64,000 bases of DNA, taken from positions 5,637 to 69,636 of the forward strand of contig JBGTCD010000096.1 in NCBI GenBank assembly GCA_041749015.1, in the 5' to 3' direction. The notes below the pieces were generated by a model. It was not told where the DNA came from, ran no database searches, and saw only the letters and a program-made list of their open reading frames with translations. This stretch comes from JBGTCD01 sp041749015. GTDB taxonomy: Bacteria > Bacteroidota > Bacteroidia > Cytophagales > Cyclobacteriaceae. Numbering within the stretch: position 1 is the first letter of the stretch; the number at the start of each line of letters is the position of its first letter. Made by a program: the position numbers and the translations under genes. Positions 1 through 8,622 of this stretch are shown one piece after another.

Positions 1-777
1 TACTTCCGAATTTTTGATTTTAATTTTATCGTTAAAGAAAATATAGTCAATCCTTCTGCCGGTTCCGGTAATGTGTGGTTCCCAACCATAAAAAGTCTCG
101 CCAGGGGCATCAGGATTTATGGCTCGGTAGGCATCATGGAGTGCCACCCCGATATCCTTTATATTGGCAATAGCTATGCTTGACTCCAGGGCATTCAGGT
201 CTCCCATGATGACGGCAGGATATTTTTTTAGATAATTGTCGGTTTTTTCCTTAATCACCCTGGCGCTCATGGCCCTGGCTTCTTCGCTGACATGGGAGAA
301 GTGGGTATTTAATACAAATATTTTTGTCCCGGTCTCTTTTGATTCAAAAACACCCCATGTGGCAATCCTGGGTAAAACAGTATTCCAACTCATGGACCCG
401 GGGATTTCTGGATTTTCAGAAAGCCAGAAATGGCCATTCTCAATCACCTTCCACCTGTTGGAATCAAAGAAAATAGGGCAACCTTCATCCTTGCCTTCTG
501 CATCCCTGGACACCCCAATAAATTGATGGTGCTCAAGGAGGGAATCAATGACCTCCACCTGGAATGGGAGTGCTTCCTGAAGCCCATAAAAGTCGGCTGG
601 GTATTTCTTTAAGGTATTGAACAAAATAGATTTCCTTAATTCCCAATGATTGGGCCCGTCATCAGCAGTGCCAAACCGAATGTTGAAGGACATCACATCG
701 ACTACCTCCTGAACATTTCCCTGATTTGAAGGACCGCTACAACTCATCATGATCATTAAAACACAGAAACACCTCAT
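1..777 (-). CDS. Endonuclease/exonuclease/phosphatase family lipoprotein (C-terminus cut by window edge)
   Basis: Reading the minus strand from an ATG at 777 gives an open frame to the window edge (259 codons, no stop). The N-terminus has a hydrophobic run ending in MMSC, a plausible lipobox, so the protein is probably an exported lipoprotein. Metal-dependent EEP-fold phosphoesterase motifs follow in order: MSFNIRFG near residue 30, LQEAL near 67, LNTHFSH near 160, MGDLNA near 190 and GRRIDYIF near the cut end. Members cleave phosphodiester or phosphomonoester bonds; the substrate cannot be read here. The start overlaps the stop of the oxidoreductase upstream by ATGA (774-777), so the two are probably translationally coupled. 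The true C-terminal end and catalytic His are probably just outside the window. Confidence 0.85.
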   Translation of the reverse strand, partial: MRCFCVLMIMMSCSGPSNQGNVQEVVDVMSFNIRFGTADDGPNHWELRKSILFNTLKKYPADFYGLQEALPFQVEVIDSLLEHHQFIGVSRDAEGKDEGCPIFFDSNRWKVIENGHFWLSENPEIPGSMSWNTVLPRIATWGVFESKETGTKIFVLNTHFSHVSEEARAMSARVIKEKTDNYLKKYPAVIMGDLNALESSIAIANIKDIGVALHDAYRAINPDAPGETFYGWEPHITGTGRRIDYIFFNDKIKIKNSEV

Positions 778-1727
778 GGTTTATTATGTATGGTCAGCAC
801 TATTTTTCCTTTCACCTTACCATCTTCACTTAAATGGTGGGCCTCCGCTGCTTTGTCCCAGGGCATGACAGCATCAATTATGGGTTGGAGTTTTTGGGTT
901 TTTACCAGTGCAGCCAGTGCATCCAGGTCTTTGGTATTGGAATTCACCATAATGCCATAAGCCTTTTTATGGCTCACCAGATGCATTAATGGGGCTATGA
1001 GGATGGTGAAAAAATTCGGCAAGGTCGAAATGTAGACCCCGCCATTATTAAGTAACTTTTTGGTCTTACCAAAGGACTGATTGGGTACTACATCAAAGAA
1101 AATATCCCAGGTTTGGTTCAGATTGAAGATATTTTCCTTCTGATAGTCGACCACCTGGTCTGCACCCAATTCCTTGCAGAAGTTGAGGTTTTTACCACTA
1201 CTTACTGCCGTGACCGCCATCCCAAATGCTTTGGCAATTTGTATGGCATAGGTACCCACACCTCCGGAGCCACCATTGATAAGGATCGAGCCTCCCTTTT
1301 TGCCTTTTCCTAATTTTACGATGCCTTGCCAGGCGGTGAGTCCCGCTATGGGCATGGCGGCAGCCTCTTCCATGGATATTGGATCAGGGATTTTTGCAGC
1401 GCGACTTTGGTTTATGATCAGATATTCCGCATAAGCACCACCCTTAAAGGCATTGATCAATCCAAACACAGGATCACCGGGCTTAAAATCCTTGACCTGA
1501 GTACCAACTGCTTCTACCACCCCGGCAAAATCACCACCGGGGATTTTCGGGAATTTTTTACCGGAAAGGAAGGTCAGGTCGCCTTTGCGCACCTTCCAGT
1601 CTACCGGGTTGACTCCTGCCGCATGTACCCTAACTAATAGCTGGTCTTTTCCTGGCATTGGTATTGGGGACTCTTCCATTGTGAGCAATTCGGGAGGACC
1701 AAACTGATGATATCTGATGGCTTTCAT
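774..1727 (-). CDS. NAD(P)-dependent alcohol dehydrogenase / quinone oxidoreductase-like (MDR superfamily)
   Basis: 317 aa, full length for the zinc-free medium-chain dehydrogenase/reductase group. The N-terminal GroES-like fold has the conserved AAGVNPVDWKVRKG segment (residues 36-49) and the Rossmann fold carries GGSGGVG at about 152-158, a dinucleotide-binding loop. Zinc-binding cysteines of classical alcohol dehydrogenases are absent. Such enzymes reduce quinones, enones or aldehydes with NADPH in the cytoplasm; the specific substrate is unknown. It is divergent from otsAB across a 101-bp spacer and overlaps the next gene by 4 nt. Confidence 0.88.
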   Translation of the reverse strand: MKAIRYHQFGPPELLTMEESPIPMPGKDQLLVRVHAAGVNPVDWKVRKGDLTFLSGKKFPKIPGGDFAGVVEAVGTQVKDFKPGDPVFGLINAFKGGAYAEYLIINQSRAAKIPDPISMEEAAAMPIAGLTAWQGIVKLGKGKKGGSILINGGSGGVGTYAIQIAKAFGMAVTAVSSGKNLNFCKELGADQVVDYQKENIFNLNQTWDIFFDVVPNQSFGKTKKLLNNGGVYISTLPNFFTILIAPLMHLVSHKKAYGIMVNSNTKDLDALAALVKTQKLQPIIDAVMPWDKAAEAHHLSEDGKVKGKIVLTIHNKP

Positions 1728-1828
1728 ATGGGCACTTTGTAATAGATTGCTAAGTTAATATAATCATTTAATTAAGTTTTGCTCAGCATAATGGTATTTA
1801 CAAATCGGATCAATTATATTCGGATTAT

Positions 1829-4006
1829 ATGGGAAAGACAATAATAGTATCCAACAGATTACCGGTAAAAATCGAGCGCAACAAGGAAGGACAGCTCCAA
1901 TATAAAGCAAGTGAAGGCGGATTGGCCACAGGCCTAGGTTCGGTGTATAGAGAAGGAGGTAATCTTTGGATTGGCTGGCCGGGTACCTATTTTGAGAAGC
2001 GGAAGGAAAAGACGGAAGTGGAAAGCAACCTCTCTGCTCAGAATATGAAGCCGGTCTTTTTAACCAAAGATGAAATAAAAAAGTATTATGAGGGGTTTAG
2101 CAACGAAACCCTATGGCCCACCTTCCATTATTTTAATCAGTATGCCATTTACAAGCGCTCCCTTTGGGATAGTTATTATGAAGTGAATAAGAAATTTGCT
2201 GAGGCAGTGCTGAAAGAAGCCCGCAAGGATGACACCATCTGGATTCAGGATTACCAACTCTTATTGGTCCCTGGCATGATCAGGGAAAAACTGCCTGATG
2301 CCTCCATTGGTTTTTTCCTTCATATCCCATTTCCTTCCTATGAGGTCTTCCGACTTCTGCCATGGAGGAAGGAACTCCTGGAAGGCATGCTGGGCTCTGA
2401 TTTATTGGGCTTCCACACCTATGACGATATGCGCCATTTCCTTAGTGCAGTGAGCAGGATCGTGTTTATCAGCAATCAGCATGGGCAACTTTTTTTCAAA
2501 AGCCGTTCGGTGCAGGTAGATGCCTTTCCTATGGGTATTGATTATGAAAAATATGCCAGCTCGGCCGCAGCTCCGGAAACTATCAACCGTGAGGTGCATT
2601 TCAGAACTTCACTTTCTGCCCAGAAGCTGATGCTGTCTATTGACCGGCTTGATTATTCCAAAGGAATTCCGGCCAGACTGGAAATTTTTGACATTTTCCT
2701 TCGGGAGCATCCCGAATACCAGGGCAAGGTTTCACTCATTATGATAGTGGTACCTTCCCGGGATAAGGTGGGTAAGTACAAGGACCTCAAAGAGGAGGTG
2801 GATTTACTTGTTGGCCGCATCAATGGTGATTATGGCACGCTTAACTGGACTCCGGTACATTATTTTTACCGGTCTTTTCCGCTCGAAGACTTGTCTGCTT
2901 TTTACAGAATGGCAGACGTGGCACTGGTCACACCTATGAGAGATGGAATGAATTTGGTGGCTAAAGAGTATGTCGCCAGCCGCCTTGACAAAAAAGGTGT
3001 ATTGATTTTAAGTGAAATGGCCGGATCCTCCAAAGAACTCTCTGATGCCATAATTATCAATCCCAATGATAAAAATGGAGTGGTAGGTGCCATTCATCAG
3101 GCATTAAACCTACCGGTAGAGGAACAACAGCGCCACATGGAGACCATGCAAAAAACAATCAGGAAGTACAACATCCACCATTGGGTGAATTTGTTTCTTT
3201 CCCGACTTGCTGATCTCAAAGTGAAGCAGAAATCTATGGGGACCAAACGCCTTGAGAACAAAACTATTGACAACCTGGTCAAGAAGTATAAAAAGGCTAA
3301 GAAGCGGCTAATTTTTCTCGATTATGATGGTACTCTTGTAGGTTTCACCCCCCGTCCGGAGCAAGCCAGCCCTGACAAGGAGCTGCTTACTTTGCTCAAA
3401 AAATTGGGTAGTTCGAAGCAGAACAGGGTGGTAGTGATCAGTGGCCGGGGCAGAACATCTCTCAATGAATGGCTCGGAGACCTGCCATTGGACCTGATCG
3501 GAGAGCATGGCATCTGGCTAAGAAAATTTGGCGGAAAGTGGGAGACGATTGAGCGACTTTCTAATGACTGGAAAGAAGACCTGCGCCCAATCCTGGAAAT
3601 GTATGTTAATAAAACGCCTGGATCTTTGGTAGAGGAAAAGGATTACTCTCTGGTGTGGCATTTCCGCAAGGTAGAAACCGGCCTTGGTGAGCTGAGGGCG
3701 AGGGAAATCTCCAGTCATTTAAAATATCTTGCAGTCAACATGAACCTGCAGGTACTGGAAGGTGATAATGTGGTGGAGATTAAGAATATCGAGGTCAACA
3801 AAGGGAAAGCGGCCTCCAAATGGCTGGATGACTATGAGGCGGATTTTGTGATGGCCATAGGCGATGACTGGACCGATGAGGATACATTCAAGGCTATGCC
3901 AGAACATGCCATCACCATTAAGGTAGGGACAGGAAATTCAGAAGCCAGTTATAGTGTAAGCAATCCTGAAGCAGTAAGGAATTTATTAAAAGAAATAGCT
4001 GGATAG
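1829..4006 (+). CDS. otsAB: Bifunctional trehalose-6-phosphate synthase / trehalose-6-phosphatase
   Basis: 725 aa fusion. Residues 1-470 are a GT20 trehalose-6-phosphate synthase: SNRLPVKIER at the start, the GGLATGLGSV and WIGWPG loops that contact donor and glucose-6-phosphate, then IWIQDYQLLLVPGMIR and FFLHIPFPS. From about residue 490 a HAD-type phosphatase follows, with LDYDGTL (nucleophile Asp near 497), VVISGRGR and GDDWTDED. Together the halves would turn UDP-glucose and glucose-6-phosphate into trehalose, a stress and osmo-protectant, in one cytoplasmic polypeptide. Such fusions are common in Bacteroidota. A TATATTCG box at 1815-1822, only 7 nt before the ATG, resembles the -7 element of this phylum, so the mRNA may be nearly leaderless. 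Confidence 0.95.
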   Translation: MGKTIIVSNRLPVKIERNKEGQLQYKASEGGLATGLGSVYREGGNLWIGWPGTYFEKRKEKTEVESNLSAQNMKPVFLTKDEIKKYYEGFSNETLWPTFHYFNQYAIYKRSLWDSYYEVNKKFAEAVLKEARKDDTIWIQDYQLLLVPGMIREKLPDASIGFFLHIPFPSYEVFRLLPWRKELLEGMLGSDLLGFHTYDDMRHFLSAVSRIVFISNQHGQLFFKSRSVQVDAFPMGIDYEKYASSAAAPETINREVHFRTSLSAQKLMLSIDRLDYSKGIPARLEIFDIFLREHPEYQGKVSLIMIVVPSRDKVGKYKDLKEEVDLLVGRINGDYGTLNWTPVHYFYRSFPLEDLSAFYRMADVALVTPMRDGMNLVAKEYVASRLDKKGVLILSEMAGSSKELSDAIIINPNDKNGVVGAIHQALNLPVEEQQRHMETMQKTIRKYNIHHWVNLFLSRLADLKVKQKSMGTKRLENKTIDNLVKKYKKAKKRLIFLDYDGTLVGFTPRPEQASPDKELLTLLKKLGSSKQNRVVVISGRGRTSLNEWLGDLPLDLIGEHGIWLRKFGGKWETIERLSNDWKEDLRPILEMYVNKTPGSLVEEKDYSLVWHFRKVETGLGELRAREISSHLKYLAVNMNLQVLEGDNVVEIKNIEVNKGKAASKWLDDYEADFVMAIGDDWTDEDTFKAMPEHAITIKVGTGNSEASYSVSNPEAVRNLLKEIAG

Positions 4007-4030
4007 AGGATAAGGTATTCTCATCTGGTA

Positions 4031-5818
4031 TCAGCATCCGGTCTGGATTGCAGGAATGTTTAAGACGATTTTGGTGCCTTTGCTGAGTTTGCTTTCAAGC
4101 CTGATCTTGCCACCCATTTTCTCAACCGTTTGTTTCAAGATATAAAGGCCAAGTCCTGAACCCTGGGATGATTCGTTACCACGGTAAAACATGTTGAAAA
4201 TGTTTTTGATGACTTCATCCTGAATGCCCACACCATTATCCTCAAAAATAACCGTAGCTTCCGATTCACTGACATTAATGTCTATTTGAAGGAAGGAGGG
4301 GTTAGCATGAGGATTTAAATAACATATAGCATTGCTGATGAGGTTTTTGAATATGATGCCGATTCTCATGCGGTCTCCGCTAAACTCCTCACTGCCTTTG
4401 ATGAAGGTACTCACCTTTAACTTCTCCGAGTTTTTCAAATATTTAAGATCCTCCAGGGTATTATGCACCAGACATTGGAAGTTAATCTTTTCCTGGTATA
4501 TCAATTGGCTGTTGGAAATGGTATGATCCAGGATAGTCCTGATGAAGGTGTCCTGTTTCTTGACGCTGGTCTGAATGAAACTAATATACTCTTTTATTCG
4601 CGCCAGATCCTCCTCTTGTTCGGCAAGATTGGTAAGGCCAAGGATAGATGCCAGTGGCGCCCTCAGGTCATGAGAGGTATGGTAGGCGAAAGAATTGAGT
4701 TCAAAATTTCTGGACTCAAGCTCCATTTCAAACTTTTTCCTTTGATTAATGTCAAAATTGATGTGGAAGTATTTGTTGATATTTTGGGTGTTGTCCAAAA
4801 ATGGTATGATAAAGCATTTGACCCAAAATTCCTCTCCACCTTCACATTTATAGAGTATTTCACCTTTCCAGACTTCTCCATTGGCCACTTTTGTTTCAAT
4901 TTTTCTGAAAAAGCCTTTATTGTGGTGCCCTGATTTTATGATTGAGAGCCCACCCGCCTTAAAATCCTCAGATGAATACCCGGTCCTTTTGGAGAATTCA
5001 TCATTGATATAACTGACGTTGCCTTCGATATCTGTGATGGCCACCAAAGCCACCGTATCGATGGCTTTCTTATAAAAGTTTAGTTCATGGATATTTTCCG
5101 TGAGCTTTTTCTCAGTTTCTTTCTGAGCAGTGATATTCTGTGAAAGAAATATGGCCGTTTCTACTTCACCATGAGAATTAAATACCGGAGAGGCTGTAAA
5201 TTGGTGAACCACACCATCATGAGGGTCTTCAAACTGGAATTTTTCACCCTTGAATACCCTTTCAAAAACGCCGGTAAGAAATTCCAACCTTGGGCCATCA
5301 TACAATTCATAGATGCTCTTGCCTTTATAATATCCATTGGCATTCTGCTCTTTTATCTCTTCGCCTTGAGCCATAAGAATCCTAAAATTCTTATCTATTA
5401 GAAATACAGCTCCGTTGGGAATATTTTCACTAATGGTTTGATAATACTCATCACTTTCAAGTCTTTTTTCTAAGTCAGAAATGGGCCGGAGGATGCAGAA
5501 AAAGTGGTCCTCATCTTCTTTTTTATGAATATCAAAGAGATAAGATGTGTCAGGTTGTGTCAGTAAATTGACGGTAAATGTAATAGGGTTGCCTGGGGCT
5601 ACCTTATCCAGTAATTTTTGAATACCCTGGATTTTTTCCTGATCTAAAATGCCGCTTAAGGATTGTAAACTCACATTTTTGGCACCAGAAAATTTCTTAA
5701 AAGCAGCATTGGTGTAAAGAATTGTATCCTTATCATTACTTAGCACTGCAAAACCCTGGTCCGTGAATTCAAGAAAAGCTTTTTTATCGACCTTTCCCTC
5801 GGATATAGCTTCTTTCAT
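4031..5818 (-). CDS. PAS-domain sensor histidine kinase (soluble)
   Basis: 595 aa, with no signal peptide or membrane segment, so a cytoplasmic sensor. Three PAS-like regions are visible (about 10-90, 120-230 and 245-365; the last has a typical ITDIEGNVSYINDEFSKRTG core). Then comes a HisKA domain with the phospho-acceptor box FAYHTSHDLRAPL and a HATPase_c domain with NLISNA (N box), EDNGVGI (G1) and GSGLGLYI (G2). No response regulator is adjacent, so this is an orphan kinase. It is convergent with otsAB (24 nt apart). Its start codon lies 2 nt from a perfect 26-bp palindrome, described separately. The ligand cannot be predicted. Confidence 0.93.
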   Translation of the reverse strand: MKEAISEGKVDKKAFLEFTDQGFAVLSNDKDTILYTNAAFKKFSGAKNVSLQSLSGILDQEKIQGIQKLLDKVAPGNPITFTVNLLTQPDTSYLFDIHKKEDEDHFFCILRPISDLEKRLESDEYYQTISENIPNGAVFLIDKNFRILMAQGEEIKEQNANGYYKGKSIYELYDGPRLEFLTGVFERVFKGEKFQFEDPHDGVVHQFTASPVFNSHGEVETAIFLSQNITAQKETEKKLTENIHELNFYKKAIDTVALVAITDIEGNVSYINDEFSKRTGYSSEDFKAGGLSIIKSGHHNKGFFRKIETKVANGEVWKGEILYKCEGGEEFWVKCFIIPFLDNTQNINKYFHINFDINQRKKFEMELESRNFELNSFAYHTSHDLRAPLASILGLTNLAEQEEDLARIKEYISFIQTSVKKQDTFIRTILDHTISNSQLIYQEKINFQCLVHNTLEDLKYLKNSEKLKVSTFIKGSEEFSGDRMRIGIIFKNLISNAICYLNPHANPSFLQIDINVSESEATVIFEDNGVGIQDEVIKNIFNMFYRGNESSQGSGLGLYILKQTVEKMGGKIRLESKLSKGTKIVLNIPAIQTGC

Positions 5819-5820
5819 CG

Positions 5821-5846
5821 ATGCAAAGTTAGGCCTAACTTTGCAT
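5821..5846. promoter_or_regulatory. Perfect 26-bp palindrome upstream of the histidine kinase gene
   Basis: The left half is ATGCAAAGTTAGG and the right half is its exact reverse complement. It lies 2 nt upstream of the kinase start codon on the minus strand. Each strand contains TAACTTTG within the palindrome, an exact match to the Bacteroidota -7 consensus TAnnTTTG, so symmetric divergent promoters or an operator over the promoter are both possible. A matching -33 TTTG element is not evident at the right distance on either strand. The length and perfection argue for a real binding site or a cruciform/hairpin leader, but the function is inferred. Confidence 0.6.
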
Positions 5847-5978
5847 GTTATTTAGGGTTTGTAAGTAAACTTAAAATCCTGTTTAATTTACTCCCTATTC
5901 ACCTATTTTTTAATAAAATTGGATGATCGTAAACCTAAAATTATTCCGGGCGTTTGACTAGTAAAACTTTTTATAATC

Positions 5979-6617
5979 ATGCCTAAATCCCGCATTCTAT
6001 ATTTTTTTGACCCCCTTTGTGGCTGGTGCTATGGATTCAGCCCTGTCATTGAAAAACTTCAAAATCAATTCAAGGAAGACCTTGATTTTGAGGTAATAAC
6101 AGGCGGAATGATAGTAGGGGCACGGGTAGGGCCTATAGGAGTGGTAGCTAGTTATATACAAGAGGCTTATAAGCAGGTGGAGTCCATGACAGGTGTAAGG
6201 TTTGGTGCAAAATTTTTAAATATTACACTTGCGGAAGGGACTGCCATATTTGACAGTGAGCCTCCTTCCAGGGTTTTAACCATATTAAAACAGCATAATC
6301 CTGCAAGGAGTGTTTTTCATGCAGGTATGATTCAGAAGGCTATTTATCACTACGGGATACAACCCACCCGACCCGAAGATTATTTACCTTATGTCAAAAA
6401 AGAAGGATTAGAAGCAGAAAGCTTTCTTTCTTTAATGGAAAGCAGTGAAATCGCAAAAAGGACCAAGGATGATTTCGAATATTCAGGTAAATTGGGCATC
6501 AGTGGATACCCCACTTTGGTGCTTCAAGCTGATCAGGAATACCACCTGATTGCAAGAGGTTGGCGGAGTTATGAAGATTTGGAACCGGTCATGGAAAGGA
6601 TACTTTCTACCACCTGA
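5979..6617 (+). CDS. DsbA family protein (thioredoxin-fold, FrnE-like)
   Basis: 212 aa. The CGWC active-site motif (Cys14, Cys17) follows a beta strand (ILYFFDPL), and a cis-proline region GISGYPTLVLQ lies near residue 170, the hallmarks of the DsbA-like thioredoxin fold with its helical insertion. There is no signal peptide, so it should work in the cytoplasm as a thiol oxidoreductase or isomerase of the FrnE / 2-hydroxychromene-2-carboxylate isomerase-related group, not as a periplasmic DsbA. Its substrate is unknown. It is divergent from the PAS kinase and 47 nt upstream of the ABA4-like gene on the same strand. Confidence 0.88.
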   Translation: MPKSRILYFFDPLCGWCYGFSPVIEKLQNQFKEDLDFEVITGGMIVGARVGPIGVVASYIQEAYKQVESMTGVRFGAKFLNITLAEGTAIFDSEPPSRVLTILKQHNPARSVFHAGMIQKAIYHYGIQPTRPEDYLPYVKKEGLEAESFLSLMESSEIAKRTKDDFEYSGKLGISGYPTLVLQADQEYHLIARGWRSYEDLEPVMERILSTT

Positions 6618-6664
6618 TTAATATTCTTTTAAAAATTGATATTGGTTAGATAAAATGCTCTCCT

Positions 6665-7108
6665 ATGCCTAATGACCTGATATTTCAGATAGCCGGCACC
6701 ATAAGCCTGATGTCCTGGGTTTTCCTGTTTATTTTTTATAAAAAAGACTGGTGCTACATCGTATTGCTTTCAGGTGTGGTGCTGGCATTCTCCGTAATTT
6801 ATGCCATCCTTCTGGGCTATGGCCTCAGTACAGGGGGTGTTGAGGGCGGTTTTGGCAGCCTTGATGAGGTGGCCTTATTGTTTTCCAATCGGGAAGCCCT
6901 GCTCGCAGGGTGGATCCACTATCTCTCATTTGACCTCTTTGTGGGTATGTGGGAGGCAAGAGATGCCCATAAACATGGCATCAACCGGTGGGTTTTACTG
7001 CCTTGCCTTTTCTTTACCTTCATGGCTGGTCCGATTGGGTTGCTGCTGTACCTTTTGTTAAGAAGTATTCACCTAAAAAAAATAGCGCATGCTATTGAGG
7101 TACAATAG
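6665..7108 (+). CDS. ABA4-like (DUF4281) family membrane protein
   Basis: 147 aa with four predicted membrane segments (about 5-23, 29-50, 75-95 and 108-133). The conserved stretch GWIHYLSFDLFVGMWEARDA, followed by a hydrophobic segment containing GPIGLLLYLLLR, is typical of the ABA4-like family. Plant ABA4 is needed for neoxanthin synthesis, but the role of bacterial members is not established, and I infer none. It probably shares a transcript with the DsbA-like gene 47 nt upstream and is convergent with the AAA gene (8 nt apart). Confidence 0.8.
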   Translation: MPNDLIFQIAGTISLMSWVFLFIFYKKDWCYIVLLSGVVLAFSVIYAILLGYGLSTGGVEGGFGSLDEVALLFSNREALLAGWIHYLSFDLFVGMWEARDAHKHGINRWVLLPCLFFTFMAGPIGLLLYLLLRSIHLKKIAHAIEVQ

Positions 7109-7116
7109 AAATTATT

Positions 7117-8613
7117 TCAACCAAAATCTTCATCAGGGTCTTCCTCCGGCCCGGGCATATTAAACATGCTCGAAAGCAGATCTTTAAATCTGGTGCCGGT
7201 GGTAAGGGATTTTTTACTGAGCTGACTAAACTCAGCAAGCCCATGAAGTGCAAATTCCATCAATAGGATCTGGAGTTGGTTATCGGAAGTCTTATGACTT
7301 GATTTTACAAGGGCTTCAAGCCCGGGAATGCCTTTTAGTGTTTTTTCAAATTCTGTCTGCTTCATATTGGTGAGCAGGTCTACCTCATTGCCCTCTCCAA
7401 ACCAATTGATGATGGGTGTGTACGGGTTAGCTGTTTTGTTCTTCCTGAGCTTTTCCGGGTCAGGAAAGTATTCAGTGAAGAGAGACCGGATGGCTTTTCC
7501 AATCAGGTTATGGGCTACAATCAGGGGCCCTTCCTGCTCCCCTTCGTACACCAGCTCTATCTTGCCTGTGATGGCCGGTACCACCCCGGAAAAATCTGTA
7601 ATCCTTGCCTGGACGTTATTTTCTTTATTGATCAGTGCTCTGCGCTCGGCAGCACTGAGCAGATTTTCGTAAGCCGAGATGGTAAGCCGGGCGGAAACCC
7701 CGCTTTTAGCATCTACGTATTCACTCTTTCGGGCCTCAAAAGCTATTTGTTCGATCAGATCTTTGATCAGGTCTGGCACCTTGATATTTTCCTGCCCGGG
7801 CTTAACTCTTGCCTCCTGTTCGGTGATTATTCTACCCGTAGCGATGGTTTCCGGATAGTGGGTGATGATCTGGCTGTCAATCCTGTCCTTCAATGGAGTA
7901 ACAATACTACCCCTGTTGGTATAATCTTCTGGATTTGCAGTAAAAACAAACTGGATGTCAAGGGGCATTCTGAGCTTAAACCCCCTGATCTGGATGTCGC
8001 CCTCCTGAAGGATGTTGAACAAGGCCACCTGGATTCTGGCCTGCAGGTCAGGTAGTTCATTAATTACAAATATACCCCGATGCGCTCTGGGGATGAGCCC
8101 AAAATGGATCACCCGCTCATCAGAATAGGGCAGCTTTAAGGAGGCGGCCTTGATGGGGTCTACATCGCCGATCAGGTCAGAAACCGAAACATCCGGCGTT
8201 GCGAGCTTTTCCGTATACCGGGCATCCCTATGCACCCACTCTATAGGCGTGTCAGGTCCTTTTTCAGCAATGAGGTCATGTGCGTATCGGGAAATGGGTA
8301 GTAAAGGATCGTCATTCAGTTCGGAACCTGCCACAATAGGAATATAGTCATCCAATAAATTCACCATCAATCTGGCCAGCCGGGTTTTGGCCTGCCCCCG
8401 GAGCCCCAGGAGATTGATATCATGCATGGATAGAATCGCGCGCTGCAGATCAGGAATTACGGTATCTTCATAGCCGTGGATGCCTTCAAACACCGGTGCT
8501 CCTGATCTAAGCTTTTGGAGCAGGTTTTCACGCAACTCTTCTTTAATGGATTTACTGGTATAGCCTGATTTTTTAAGTGCACCCAGCGTGGTGGGCTTGT
8601 CCTTTGATGTCAT
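7117..8613 (-). CDS. AAA+ ATPase, magnesium-chelatase subunit I-like / MoxR-type
   Basis: 498 aa. Walker A is GLRGQAKT at residues 70-77, then the IFVINELPDL Walker B region and the FTANPEDYTNRGSI sensor-1 segment, the pattern of ChlI/BchI and MoxR ATPases. The C-terminal third is helical with no assigned domain. It starts 9 nt after the VWA gene, so the two form an AAA-VWA pair. Known pairs of this type act as chaperone-like remodelers or metal-insertion machines. No porphyrin, cobalamin or chlorophyll genes are nearby, so a chelatase role is not supported here. Confidence 0.88.
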   Translation of the reverse strand: MTSKDKPTTLGALKKSGYTSKSIKEELRENLLQKLRSGAPVFEGIHGYEDTVIPDLQRAILSMHDINLLGLRGQAKTRLARLMVNLLDDYIPIVAGSELNDDPLLPISRYAHDLIAEKGPDTPIEWVHRDARYTEKLATPDVSVSDLIGDVDPIKAASLKLPYSDERVIHFGLIPRAHRGIFVINELPDLQARIQVALFNILQEGDIQIRGFKLRMPLDIQFVFTANPEDYTNRGSIVTPLKDRIDSQIITHYPETIATGRIITEQEARVKPGQENIKVPDLIKDLIEQIAFEARKSEYVDAKSGVSARLTISAYENLLSAAERRALINKENNVQARITDFSGVVPAITGKIELVYEGEQEGPLIVAHNLIGKAIRSLFTEYFPDPEKLRKNKTANPYTPIINWFGEGNEVDLLTNMKQTEFEKTLKGIPGLEALVKSSHKTSDNQLQILLMEFALHGLAEFSQLSKKSLTTGTRFKDLLSSMFNMPGPEEDPDEDFG

Positions 8614-8622
8614 AATGGTTGA

